Of a stretch of DNA of 33,788 nt, positions 7,789 to 15,636 are shown piece after piece. Source of the stretch: Deltaproteobacteria bacterium. Lineage in GTDB: Bacteria; Desulfobacterota; Syntrophobacteria; BM002. Position 1 is the first letter of the stretch; each line of letters begins with the position of its first letter. Made by a program: the position numbers and the translations under genes. Location of the stretch: assembly GCA_022340745.1 (NCBI GenBank), contig JAJDNL010000095.1, positions 1 to 33,788 of the forward strand. Reading direction: 5' to 3'. The notes under the pieces are model-generated. The model was given only the letters and a program-made list of their open reading frames with translations. It did not search any database and was not told the origin of the DNA.

Positions 7789-8969
7789 GGCTTTCTACCC
7801 TCCTCCTGATCACACCACTCCTCCAGCCACCGAGTTGTCACCTCGGCTCCAGCCAAATTGACCAAAGGCTTCACGGACCCTCTTCCAGCCATGAGGGCTT
7901 TCTCCATCAGGACCGCCAGTCGAGTCGGTTCCAGGTCCTCTTGGTTCAACAGCGTTAAACCGCCGAGGGCTGCAAGTTTTTCCGCCCGGAGTCGCTGCTC
8001 TTGATTTTGAGCGAATGGCCACACCAGCGATGGGACTCTCGCCGCCAATATATTCATGCAGGTATTGTAACCCGCCATACTGATGGAAAGATCAGCGGCT
8101 GCCAGATAGGAAAGAAATTCAGTTGTAAATCTGGCCAACTGTACTTTTGGCACTGAGGCTGCCTTACCCTGTAGATCGGAAAAATCTCCCTCAGCCATAA
8201 ACGGCCCGGTGAAAACGCACAGCCGCAATTGTCTGGACTTAGTTAGTCGAGCATGAGCATCCAACACTGTCTTCAGAAGATCCGCCCCTACTCTTCCTCC
8301 TCCAGCGCTCGCCACAATCAGCGGCTCGTTCTCTTTGAGTTCTAGTCGCCTCTTTATGATTGTAGCATCGTCGCCACCTGGCCGGGCTGTTACATAGCCT
8401 GTGTACACCACCGGTATTTTGATATCAGCCGTTCTTGCAAAGGTCTCATCCAGAGAAACCAGGGTCGCATCGGCGTGTACCAACAACGCCCCAAAATACT
8501 TGTTGAGTATCTCCAGCACTTTGCGTTCATAAAACTCTTGTTCTTTCTTTTCCACCAAAATGTCGCGGAGGCTGCAGACTACTCTGGTAGAGCCGAAATC
8601 ACCTCGGTGAATTGCCTTTAGGATTGGGAGTAACTCGAAATGGAACCGTTTTCGCCCAAACGGATACAATTCGACCACAAAAAGGTCGGGAGCGATTTTT
8701 TCAAACAAGGAATAGAGAAGATTCGTGCGTTCCTCCTGGACTTCCTCCAGGGAACGGTTTTTTTCGGTTGGGAAAATGGTGCTGAACCCTGAATCCATCT
8801 GTAACCCCGGTAGTACATATTCACTTACATGCGAGGGTAATTCCGCAGCCACTGGAGGTCCGCCGCTCACGAAAACCAGTTGATGACGGTGTAGTGCCCG
8901 GGCAATCTCCAGACTTCGGAAGTAGTGGCCTATACCCAGGACGTGTTGGCAATATTGAATGATTCTCAT
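7785..8969 (-). CDS. MurG-like (GT28-fold) glycosyltransferase
   Basis: A 394-residue protein with a two-domain GT-B layout. The N-terminal loop GIGHYFRSLEIARAL matches the glycine-histidine loop of MurG-like enzymes. The middle has VASAGGGRVGADLL at the start of the nucleotide-sugar domain. Near the C-terminus MAGYNTCMNILAARVPSLVW followed by QNQEQRLRAEKL is typical of the GT28 donor-binding region. It resembles the 411-residue protein at 12724-13947, so the two are probably paralogous. The start ATG has no Shine-Dalgarno site and sits in a stuttering AT-rich repeat. It overlaps the deacetylase gene by four bases, suggesting that the sugar it transfers, or the product, is then deacetylated. 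Donor and acceptor are unknown. Confidence 0.85.
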   Translation of the reverse strand: MRIIQYCQHVLGIGHYFRSLEIARALHRHQLVFVSGGPPVAAELPSHVSEYVLPGLQMDSGFSTIFPTEKNRSLEEVQEERTNLLYSLFEKIAPDLFVVELYPFGRKRFHFELLPILKAIHRGDFGSTRVVCSLRDILVEKKEQEFYERKVLEILNKYFGALLVHADATLVSLDETFARTADIKIPVVYTGYVTARPGGDDATIIKRRLELKENEPLIVASAGGGRVGADLLKTVLDAHARLTKSRQLRLCVFTGPFMAEGDFSDLQGKAASVPKVQLARFTTEFLSYLAAADLSISMAGYNTCMNILAARVPSLVWPFAQNQEQRLRAEKLAALGGLTLLNQEDLEPTRLAVLMEKALMAGRGSVKPLVNLAGAEVTTRWLEEWCDQEEGRKP

Positions 8970-9072
8970 TTTAGATTTTAGATTTCAGATTTTTGATTTT
9001 GTACTGACAGCAAACGCTTTACACTCCTTAGGTGTTACCTTCAATCTGCATTCTGCAATCTACAATCTGAAA
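8966..9072. repeat. Inverted repeat with stuttering arms (AGATTT / CAATCTG family)
   Basis: The left arm (about 8966-9000) iterates ATTTTAGATTT and ATTTCAGATTT. The right arm (about 9039-9072) iterates CAATCTGCATTCTG and CTACAATCTG, and is roughly its reverse complement. It fills the gap between the phosphatase and the glycosyltransferase and touches the start codon of the latter. Related copies lie at 12524-12632 and 22116-22227, with one arm at 19860-19880. Confidence 0.75.
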
Positions 9073-9080
9073 TACCCATC

Positions 9081-9683
9081 TCAGATCTCTTCATTCAGCC
9101 TCTGGACCTCGAAACCCGCTCCATTATAGCTCAGCCAGTGCAAACGATAAGGTTTTATCAGGGCCGGTTCATCCGCTAAGAACTTTCTGCCCCACAGCCG
9201 ATAGAGCAAACATCTGATGACTCCCCCATGGGTAATCACCAGGATACGCTTGCCCCTCATCTTTTGCGCAGTATCAGCCAGCGCTTGCCGACTACGCTGC
9301 AAAACTTCCAGACGACTTTCTCCATCTAAGGGCCTGAAGTCCCAGCCCAGTTTCTCCTGATCCTTGAGTTCACTCGTGTTGAGGAGGTCGCTGACTTTAC
9401 TGCCTGACCAACTACCCCAATCCTGCTCTCGCAGTCGGGGCTCCAGCGAGCAGGGGAGCACCAGACTATGGTTTATCAAGGTAGCTGTGTGGGTCGCTCT
9501 GCCAAGATCACTAGCCAGCATGTAATCCAGCTGATGTCGCGCCAGGGCACATCCCCATTCCCTCGCCTGTTGCCTGCCGCTGAAAGTGAGAGGGGCATCC
9601 TGCTGACCCTGGATACGCTTCTCGCGGTTCCATGTGGTCTCAGCGTGTCGCATCAAGGCGAAATAAGTGAGCACGAAGGCCAT
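9081..9683 (-). CDS. Histidine phosphatase superfamily protein (phosphoglycerate mutase-like)
   Basis: A 200-residue protein of the usual length for the family. The N-terminal catalytic motif is LMRHAET (His 13), an RHA variant of RHG. The second half has LREQDWGSWSG (E86, the usual acid position) and VITHGGVIRCLL (H152, the second catalytic His). It would remove phosphate from a small molecule or sugar phosphate. It lies inside a run of glycosyltransferase genes, so a sugar-phosphate or glycosyl-phosphoglycerate substrate is a reasonable guess, but the sequence does not decide this. GGAGG touches the ATG at 9683 directly. A GTG at 9674, nine bases after GGAGG, may be the true start. Confidence 0.9.
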   Translation of the reverse strand: MAFVLTYFALMRHAETTWNREKRIQGQQDAPLTFSGRQQAREWGCALARHQLDYMLASDLGRATHTATLINHSLVLPCSLEPRLREQDWGSWSGSKVSDLLNTSELKDQEKLGWDFRPLDGESRLEVLQRSRQALADTAQKMRGKRILVITHGGVIRCLLYRLWGRKFLADEPALIKPYRLHWLSYNGAGFEVQRLNEEI

Positions 9684-9734
9684 CCTCCGTTGTTTATCAG
9701 TTAATTAGGCAGTGAGTCACATCGTCACATCGTA

Positions 9735-9883
9735 AATGGTAAGCAGTGAGCAGTGAGCGGTAAACAATTCATCTGTTTGACTAATTTTCTAATTCTCTTA
9801 TTCTCTAATAATCCTATCCTGTCCTCTGCCTGCTCCCAGCTTCATTTCCCCATGCTCTATGCTCTATGCTCTATGCTCTATGC
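9735..9883. repeat. Stuttering intergenic repeats, including (ATGCTCT)n heptamers
   Basis: The gap contains GTAAGCAGTGAGCAGTGAG-type words (from about 9737), then CTAATTCTCTTATTCTC words. From 9851 it has at least four copies of the heptamer ATGCTCT. The heptamer run extends into the 3' end of the glycosyltransferase gene and supplies its stop codon. No gene is seen here. Confidence 0.85.
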
Positions 9884-11019
9884 CTCTTCGGGTTTTGCCT
9901 TTCAACCAGCCCCAGCAAAATTTCCTCGACTACGCGGTAATTACTCTCGAGATCGTGTTTGCTCCGTACGCAACTACTTGCGGCCGCTCCCATCCGTTTT
10001 CTCAAAACCTGATCAGCCAGTAGCCGGACAATGGCCTCATTGAACTCTCTGGCATCAAAAGGGGGAACCAAATAACCGCAGACGCCATCTTCCACCACCT
10101 CCGGTACCCCACCGTCTGCAAAGGCCACTACAGGGAGCCCGCAGGATTGAGCTTCCAAGAAAACCATGCCCAGTGACTCACGAATGCCCGGGAAGACAAA
10201 CAAATCCCCCGCGCTGTAAAAGCGGTACATCTCCTCCCGTGCTACCTTGCCAAGAAATCGAACTCGTCCAGGAAGGCAGGAGTCAGCCATTTGGCGAAGA
10301 TGGCGCTCTTCCTTACCTTCTCCCGCTATCACCAGATACAGGGGGACATTCTGGCTGAAAAGCTCACCACAGGACCGAATCACCCAGGAAAGTCCTTCGC
10401 TTTTGACCCCTGGACGGAACATGGCGGCGGTAAGCACCACAACCCCTTCAGTTATGTCCCACTCTTGTCGCAGTTGCTTTCTGAATCTTGCATCAAAACT
10501 AAACTGCTCTGGCAAGATTCCTGGGACCACGTAGGTGAGACTTTCTTCTGGCACGATCCTGCCTAGATTAACAAAATCTTCTTTCCTGTTGGTGAAAACG
10601 TGGTCGGCAGCCAGAAGCGCTCTTCGGTTCAGGACAAAACCGGCCCACGTATGCCAGCGCTTACGCCTCTTGGTGGAATAGATGCCCTGAAAAATCGTGT
10701 AAGGCAGCCCCAAACGGCGACTGCAGTCGGGGCCAAGGAGATCGGGTGCTTTGTAGTAGCTGTGGTAGGTAAGCCAAAGATCAGCACCCAGTCTATTACA
10801 GCTCTGCAGCGAACGACTGCGAGCTCTGAGGAACTGAAGCCAGTGCCAAGGCTTCCAGTAAATCCAGCGGCTTCGGAACTGGCTGATGCTTTCCAGACAA
10901 TGACCACGTCCTTGGAGAAACTCATACAAGCCAGTACCAATAACCAGATCACCAGAAGGATGGGGGTGTCCCAATGGTTTTAACGGAGCATAAAACGCTA
11001 TGCGCAACGAATCAGACAT
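9871..11019 (-). CDS. GT4 family glycosyltransferase
   Basis: A 382-residue GT-B enzyme with the C-terminal donor-sugar motif of GT4, FPGIRESLGMVFLEAQSCG, followed by LPVVAFADGGVPEVVEDG. The N-terminal acceptor domain starts LRIAFYAPLKPLGHPHPSGD. Such retaining enzymes move a sugar from a nucleotide donor to a growing glycan or lipid carrier on the cytoplasmic side. No signal peptide or membrane segment is seen. The last residues (RHRA, then TAG) are encoded by heptamer repeat DNA, so the original C-terminus may have been trimmed or extended. The gene lies 65 bases downstream of a second GT4 gene on the same strand. No ribosome site is clear at the ATG. Confidence 0.92.
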   Translation of the reverse strand: MSDSLRIAFYAPLKPLGHPHPSGDLVIGTGLYEFLQGRGHCLESISQFRSRWIYWKPWHWLQFLRARSRSLQSCNRLGADLWLTYHSYYKAPDLLGPDCSRRLGLPYTIFQGIYSTKRRKRWHTWAGFVLNRRALLAADHVFTNRKEDFVNLGRIVPEESLTYVVPGILPEQFSFDARFRKQLRQEWDITEGVVVLTAAMFRPGVKSEGLSWVIRSCGELFSQNVPLYLVIAGEGKEERHLRQMADSCLPGRVRFLGKVAREEMYRFYSAGDLFVFPGIRESLGMVFLEAQSCGLPVVAFADGGVPEVVEDGVCGYLVPPFDAREFNEAIVRLLADQVLRKRMGAAASSCVRSKHDLESNYRVVEEILLGLVERQNPKRHRA

Positions 11020-11073
11020 GACAATATTTAAATGCTAGATTGAGCAATTCAGATAAATAGAAATCAGGTTTTT

Positions 11074-11092
11074 TGCGCTATGCTCTATGCGC
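11074..11092. repeat. Short heptamer repeat at a gene end
   Basis: GCGCTATGCTCTATGCGCG on the plus strand. The minus-strand reading gives GCATAGAGCATAG, whose first TAG is the stop codon (11085-11087) of the GT4 gene. This is the same arrangement as at 9871. Confidence 0.8.
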
Positions 11093-12335
11093 GCCTCAGC
11101 CCTGCTTGTTCAAATACTGCAGCGAGCTTGTGAATGAGGGTGCGGTTATCGAAATCTTCCCTTACTTGTTGGCGTGCGGCGGCGATAACGCGGTGACGCA
11201 AATTCTGATCAATTAACAATCGGACCATAGCTGCGGCCATTGCTTCAGGTTGACCAGGTTCCACAAGTAGGCCGGTGCACCCGTCTTCCACAAGCTCTGG
11301 GATAGCTGAAACTCGAGTGGCCAACACCGGCACCCCCATGGCCATACTCTCGAGGAAAACATTGGGAATCCCATCCCGGTCACCGTTACTGGCCACCTCG
11401 CAGCCCAAGACGAAAAGATCCGCTTGCCTATACTCATCAATCACCCTGTCGTGCGGCTGGGTCCCCAACCACCGGCAAGCATCACCAAGCCCTAAATTGT
11501 GTAGATGATTTAGAATTGGTTGCCGCTCTTCCCCGTCACCGATAAGTGTGTAGCGTACAGAGTATCCCTGGTCGAGCAGAATGCTCAAGGCACGAATCAC
11601 CGTGCGTAACCCCTTTTTTTCAACCAGGCGGGCAATGCTTAGTATCCGGTACGGAGGAGAGGGTTCCCGCGGCTCGGAAGGCTCATCAAAAAGTCTGGCG
11701 TCGATGCCGTGATAGATGCAGTGAATGGACGGACCCCCTGGAGTCAACTCTTCAAGAAAACGGCGGTTGTATTCGGTGCAGGTCACCACAAAGCTCGCCA
11801 GAGCAATTTTCTCCTTCAGCTGGGCGGGAGTCGAAGTATAGATATCCTTGGCGTGGGCGCTAAAACTGAATGGTAGGCCGCTCAGTTTGTTGGCGAACAG
11901 GGCCACCGAGGTGGGCGAGTGAGCAAAGTGAGCGTGCAGGTGACAGACGTTCGTGCCGGGAAGCAGGGCGTGAACTAGATATCCTGCCTGGAGTAGGTGT
12001 TTAATGGTGGCAACTTTCCTGGAACGGCGCAGGCGCCTGGCCATGACCCGGAAGGCTTCAGAATAGGTCTCCGGACGCTTTCTTGCCAGCAGGACATTAT
12101 GGTAAAGTAGACGAGGCAACGGGGCCAGGAGGGTTTCGGGAAGATAGTCTACCGAGGCCTGTATGTCTTTTACGCTTTCGTGGGTAAATTGCTCCCGCGG
12201 CTGACGCATGGGAAAAAGATGGAGCGGGAAACCAAGATTTTCCAACAAGTTAATCTCATTGGATATGAAGGTCTCACTGATACGGGGATAGCCTTTGAGT
12301 ATATAGCCTATTACTCTCTCTCGGCCTTCAGTCAA
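11085..12335 (-). CDS. GT4 family glycosyltransferase (colanic-acid WcaL-like)
   Basis: A 416-residue GT-B protein. The N-terminus IGYILKGYPRISETFISNEI is the pattern of WcaL/ExoB-like exopolysaccharide transferases. HLHAHFAHSPTSVALF and FSAHAKDIY are typical of the acceptor half. ILSIARLVEKKGLRTVIRAL opens the donor half, and DGIPNVFLESMAMGVPVLAT carries the GT4 Glu motif. The start is a TTG with AAGGA upstream, because no ATG fits the conserved N-terminus. The C-terminus ends in heptamer repeat DNA. The likely role is adding a sugar to an exopolysaccharide or lipid-linked oligosaccharide. The cluster in view lacks flippase, polymerase and initiating transferase genes, so the product stays unknown. 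Confidence 0.92.
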   Translation of the reverse strand: MTEGRERVIGYILKGYPRISETFISNEINLLENLGFPLHLFPMRQPREQFTHESVKDIQASVDYLPETLLAPLPRLLYHNVLLARKRPETYSEAFRVMARRLRRSRKVATIKHLLQAGYLVHALLPGTNVCHLHAHFAHSPTSVALFANKLSGLPFSFSAHAKDIYTSTPAQLKEKIALASFVVTCTEYNRRFLEELTPGGPSIHCIYHGIDARLFDEPSEPREPSPPYRILSIARLVEKKGLRTVIRALSILLDQGYSVRYTLIGDGEERQPILNHLHNLGLGDACRWLGTQPHDRVIDEYRQADLFVLGCEVASNGDRDGIPNVFLESMAMGVPVLATRVSAIPELVEDGCTGLLVEPGQPEAMAAAMVRLLIDQNLRHRVIAAARQQVREDFDNRTLIHKLAAVFEQAGLRRA

Positions 12336-12485
12336 TTTTCTCTATCCTTACGATAAAAAATAGGTCGGTTGGACCAGAGGCAGCGAATCATCAGACCAAC
12401 CAACTACTCCAAAAAACATAGTTTTTCATACTATCACGCAGAACCTCGCTCAGTCCAGGTTTGTTAAGTTGGCCAAAAATGTTCC

Positions 12486-12632
12486 GATCTTGCGGCAGTC
12501 TGCTGGAGTGATGAAGTCCAGTGATTTTAGATTTTAGAATGCAGATTTCAGATCTAAAAGCTTAAGACCTTCTGGTGAAGAATGCATCCGCCTCAATCTG
12601 CAATCTTCAATCTGCAATCATAAATCACACAT
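12486..12632. repeat. Dispersed repeat copy (B): GCAGTCTGC core plus stuttering inverted arms
   Basis: The 388-base gap between the two genes holds this repeat. It begins TCTTGCGGCAGTCTGCTGGA and is followed by GATTTTAGATTTTAGAATGC. It closes with CAATCTGCAATCTTCAATCT and CATAAATCACACAT. Positions 22052-22227 carry the same parts in the same order. I see no gene in the gap. Confidence 0.85.
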
Positions 12633-12666
12633 AGACTGTCTTTGAGAACCATGGTTTTTAGGTCTA

Positions 12667-12692
12667 AATAAAAAAACCCGCCGAAACGGGCC
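12667..12692 (-). terminator. Rho-independent terminator after the glycosyltransferase gene
   Basis: On the minus strand, GCCCG-TTTCGG-CGGGT is followed by a run of T residues. It lies about 30 bases past the stop codon at 12724 and would end transcription of the 12724-13947 gene. This makes that gene a separate unit from the glycosyltransferases downstream. Confidence 0.75.
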
Positions 12693-12723
12693 GTCCACTT
12701 CACTCTCGCTCATTCAGCTCGCC

Positions 12724-13947
12724 TTAGAGCTGCATTACCTTTCGCTCTCTGGTGACCTCTCCCCGGAACTCGGCTAGCCTCTGCCGCATGACCTCAAGTC
12801 CGGTAAAGTCGAATTCCTGTATGGCCCGGTGATAGGGCTGCGGATTTTCAAGCATGGCCAGCAGCTTGTCTCTCAATAGAGCGGGGCTTACTCGGCGCCA
12901 TGGTATAAAGTCAGCCAGGTTCCGCTCATGCAAAATTTTAGCCCTGATCAACTGCTCTTGCCGCGGTTGCTCTCGAGGGATTATGACAGACGGTTTTCCC
13001 TGGCTCAGAATCTCGCAAACCGTATTGTACCCCCCCATGCTCACCACAACATCGGCAGCCCCAATCAATCTTTCCATGCGTCTATAGAACCGGTAAGTAC
13101 GTATCGAAAGCTTTCTGCTTCTGTTGAAAATTTCCATCCTCATCTTCTTGGGCATGAAGGGCCCGGTAACCATAACTGTTCGAAAAGGAGGTTGTCCTCC
13201 CCATTCTTCCAGCATTCTGAGATATGCATCCATATGAGCATAGCCGTCGCCACCGCCCCCAGTTGTGACCACCACCAATTTCTCTTCGGGTTCAAGTCGC
13301 TGTTCCCAGCGCACTTCGCGCACCTCTCCAGGCTTGGTGACCCGGCGCGGAATGTAGCCGGTAAATACTATCTTCCTGCTGATATTTTCCGGAATATCAT
13401 ACTCACGAATCGGGTCATAAAAATCCTGATTGCCATACACCCAGATTTCTGAATAGTATTGTTCCAGCACATCATAAACGCTCTTTTCTTCCCAGTCTCT
13501 TTTCGTACTAGCGGCATCGTCCATGATGTCCCTGAGACCAAGAATGGTCTGAGTGTCTGGATGACAGCGTCTCAGCCACTGCAGGGTCGGGATGATCTCC
13601 CTTTTGAGGCCAAGAGGAGCCTTGTCTACGATAAACAGGCGTGGTTGGAAAGCCTTGGCAGTACTGGTAATGATGGTTTGTCTAATTTTTAAGGCATGAC
13701 GGGTGTTTATCTTGATGGAAAGGGGAAGGTATTCCTCGTTCGTCATCTTGATCATTCCGGGTACCCGGACAAAATCGATTTGTCGGGGAAAACTGAATCG
13801 GCCGACGATTGGACTCCCGGTGAGAATGATGGTATTGACATTGGTGGCTCGCAGGTGGGCGGCAATGGCTAGGGTTCGACGAATGTGCCCGAGGCCATAG
13901 GTGTCGTGGGAGTACATCAGAATGTTATAGGTGGACTTGCGGGCCAT
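12724..13947 (-). CDS. Predicted MurG-like glycosyltransferase
   Basis: A 407-residue protein. The N-terminus MYSHDTYGLGHIRRTLAIAA is characteristic of a family of predicted GT28-like transferases. LVVVTTGGGGDGYAHMDAYL opens the donor domain. MGGYNTVCEILSQGKPSVII and PRQEQLIRAKIL form the nucleotide-sugar site. The start is the ATG at 13947, with GGGAG five to nine bases upstream. A TTG four codons earlier is less likely. It is similar in design to the protein at 7785-8969. It is followed by its own terminator and reads away from the NamZ gene across a 265-base divergent gap. The acceptor is unknown. Confidence 0.87.
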   Translation of the reverse strand: MARKSTYNILMYSHDTYGLGHIRRTLAIAAHLRATNVNTIILTGSPIVGRFSFPRQIDFVRVPGMIKMTNEEYLPLSIKINTRHALKIRQTIITSTAKAFQPRLFIVDKAPLGLKREIIPTLQWLRRCHPDTQTILGLRDIMDDAASTKRDWEEKSVYDVLEQYYSEIWVYGNQDFYDPIREYDIPENISRKIVFTGYIPRRVTKPGEVREVRWEQRLEPEEKLVVVTTGGGGDGYAHMDAYLRMLEEWGGQPPFRTVMVTGPFMPKKMRMEIFNRSRKLSIRTYRFYRRMERLIGAADVVVSMGGYNTVCEILSQGKPSVIIPREQPRQEQLIRAKILHERNLADFIPWRRVSPALLRDKLLAMLENPQPYHRAIQEFDFTGLEVMRQRLAEFRGEVTRERKVMQL

Positions 13948-14081
13948 GCATACTCCCAATTAGATCTCTGTTGATGGAGCAGTGCTCATGAAAGTGGTGT
14001 CTTTTAAAGGCCCACTTAGCTCATCCCGGCAAACACCGCGACTCTACTAGAATACCCCTGAAAGGTCAAGGAGAAGCCCCC

Positions 14082-14109
14082 TTGACTGTAGAGCAGGCTC
14101 TCCTATAAT
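14082..14109 (+). promoter_or_regulatory. Sigma-70-type promoter for the NamZ-like gene
   Basis: TTGACT, a 16-base spacer and a perfect TATAAT lie about 100 bases ahead of the start codon. They are in the divergent gap and point toward the NamZ-like gene. Confidence 0.65.
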
Positions 14110-14212
14110 CATAGCTTAAAGCGAGCCCGTCTCGCCAAGAATTGTGCTCAGTACTCAGTGCTTGGTGCTTCGTATATAATCCTTAGTGCCTATTTTCGGA
14201 GGGATTACCCTT

Positions 14213-15385
14213 ATGGCTGCTGTAGAGCTCGGCATAGACAACCTGCTAGCATCACAGCCAAACTGGCTGCGAAGCGCACGGATCGGCTTGCTTGCCAACC
14301 AGGCCTCTGTGGACAACCGTCTCCGCCACACTCAAAATCGACTGCTCGAGGCCGGAGCCAATCTCGCTGCCATCTTTGCCCCTCAGCACGGTTATCTTGG
14401 TGAACAGCAGGCCAACATGATCGAGTCCGATGATTTTATCGACAAGCACCTGGGCATCCCTGTGTTCAGCCTCTACAGTGCGACCCGGCAACCCACAGAC
14501 GCTATGCTCTCACACATTGACATTCTCATCGTTGATCTACAAGACGTTGGTACCCGAGTCTACACCTTCGCCTCCACCTTGGCTTTATGCATGGAAGCCG
14601 CCAGGGATAAAGATGTTAAAGTGGTGGTTCTGGATCGACCAAACCCCATCGGCGGCAATCGAAGTGAAGGGAACCTTCTTGACTCTGAGCGCAGCTCTTT
14701 CGTTGGGCGTTTCCCGATACCTATGCGCCACGGTCTCACTGTAGCAGAGCTGGCGCTCCTTTTTAATGAAGCCTTTGGCGTTGGCGCCCCTTTAGAGGTC
14801 TTTCACCTGAATGGCTGGAGACGTTCGATGCTTCATAGGCACACCGGGCTGTATTGGGTTCCCCCCTCACCCAATTTGCCCACCCCAGAGTCAACACTCG
14901 TATACCCTGGCCAGGTCATACTAGAGGGTACCAATCTCTCAGAGGGCAGGGGCACCACTACACCATTTGAGCTTTGGGGTTCCCCATACCTTAAACCTGA
15001 ACTGGTTACTGAACGTCTCGCCCAGGAGGACTTGTCCGGCCTGATATTGCGGTCTGCCCGTTTCACGCCCTCATTTGACAAATGGACAGGCCAGAGCTGC
15101 GCTGGCTTCCAAATTCACCTGACCGATCCTGAAACGTACAATCCGTACGCCACCTCTCTCACCCTGGTGCAGGCGGTTCTGACTACACACCGCGACGAAT
15201 TCCAATGGGCTTCGCCACCTTACGAGTATGAATTCAACCACTTACCCATAGAAATCATCCTGGGCAGCGTTAACCTGCATGCCCAATTGGAGGCAGGAGC
15301 TCCGATAAAAGATCTGCAGCGAAGCTGGGAACCCCAGTTGCGTGATTTCCGCAGACTTTGTGAGCCCTATTTACTCTATTCCTAG
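14213..15385 (+). CDS. NamZ-like exo-beta-N-acetylmuramidase (DUF1343 / GH171)
   Basis: A 390-residue protein of the DUF1343 family. Bacillus NamZ in this family cleaves N-acetylmuramic acid from the non-reducing end of peptidoglycan fragments. Family blocks are visible: RIGLLANQASVD (23-34), IFAPQHGYLG (54-63), VDLQDVGTRVYTFASTL, LDRPNPIGG, EGNLL, PMRHGLT, VILEGTNLSEGRGTTTPFEL and GFQIHLTDP. I chose the ATG at 14213, which has GGAGG ten bases upstream. A GTG at 14186 is less likely. No signal peptide is visible, unlike secreted members, so it may act on recycled wall fragments in the cytoplasm. The stop codon TAG overlaps a GCCCGG repeat. Confidence 0.9.
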   Translation: MAAVELGIDNLLASQPNWLRSARIGLLANQASVDNRLRHTQNRLLEAGANLAAIFAPQHGYLGEQQANMIESDDFIDKHLGIPVFSLYSATRQPTDAMLSHIDILIVDLQDVGTRVYTFASTLALCMEAARDKDVKVVVLDRPNPIGGNRSEGNLLDSERSSFVGRFPIPMRHGLTVAELALLFNEAFGVGAPLEVFHLNGWRRSMLHRHTGLYWVPPSPNLPTPESTLVYPGQVILEGTNLSEGRGTTTPFELWGSPYLKPELVTERLAQEDLSGLILRSARFTPSFDKWTGQSCAGFQIHLTDPETYNPYATSLTLVQAVLTTHRDEFQWASPPYEYEFNHLPIEIILGSVNLHAQLEAGAPIKDLQRSWEPQLRDFRRLCEPYLLYS

Positions 15386-15403
15386 CCCGGCTATTTCATG
15401 AAT
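15385..15403. repeat. Solo GCCCGGCTATTTCATGAAT repeat
   Basis: It matches the terminal repeat of the element at 6664-6904 with one change. Its first base is the last base of the NamZ-like stop codon. Other copies lie at 22621 and, on the opposite strand, at 28026-28045. Confidence 0.75.
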
Positions 15404-15511
15404 CCTCCTGTGTGTTGGAACAGGTGAATATTGCAAGACTGGATGGCTTACAATTTGCAACACCTGGCCATGACGGCAGAATGAAGACTTGTCGCCGTTT
15501 ACTGTTTTTTT

Positions 15512-15581
15512 CGCTATGCGCTATGCGCTATGCTCTATGCGAACTGGACTGGCCCTGAAGGATAGATTTTCGATTTTGAAT
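15512..15581. repeat. Heptamer repeat (CTATGCG)n plus partial dispersed element
   Basis: Three to four CTATGCG/CTATGCT heptamers (15512-15541) run into GAACTGGACTGGCCCTGAAG and ATTTTCGATTTTGAA. The latter match the tail of the dispersed element copy at 4489-4960. The remaining gap up to 15636 holds no visible gene. Confidence 0.7.
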
Positions 15582-15636
15582 ATTTTTTTAAAAGCAGTTG
15601 TGCTCTCTGTTTCTCCTTATAACTGAGACAACGTCT

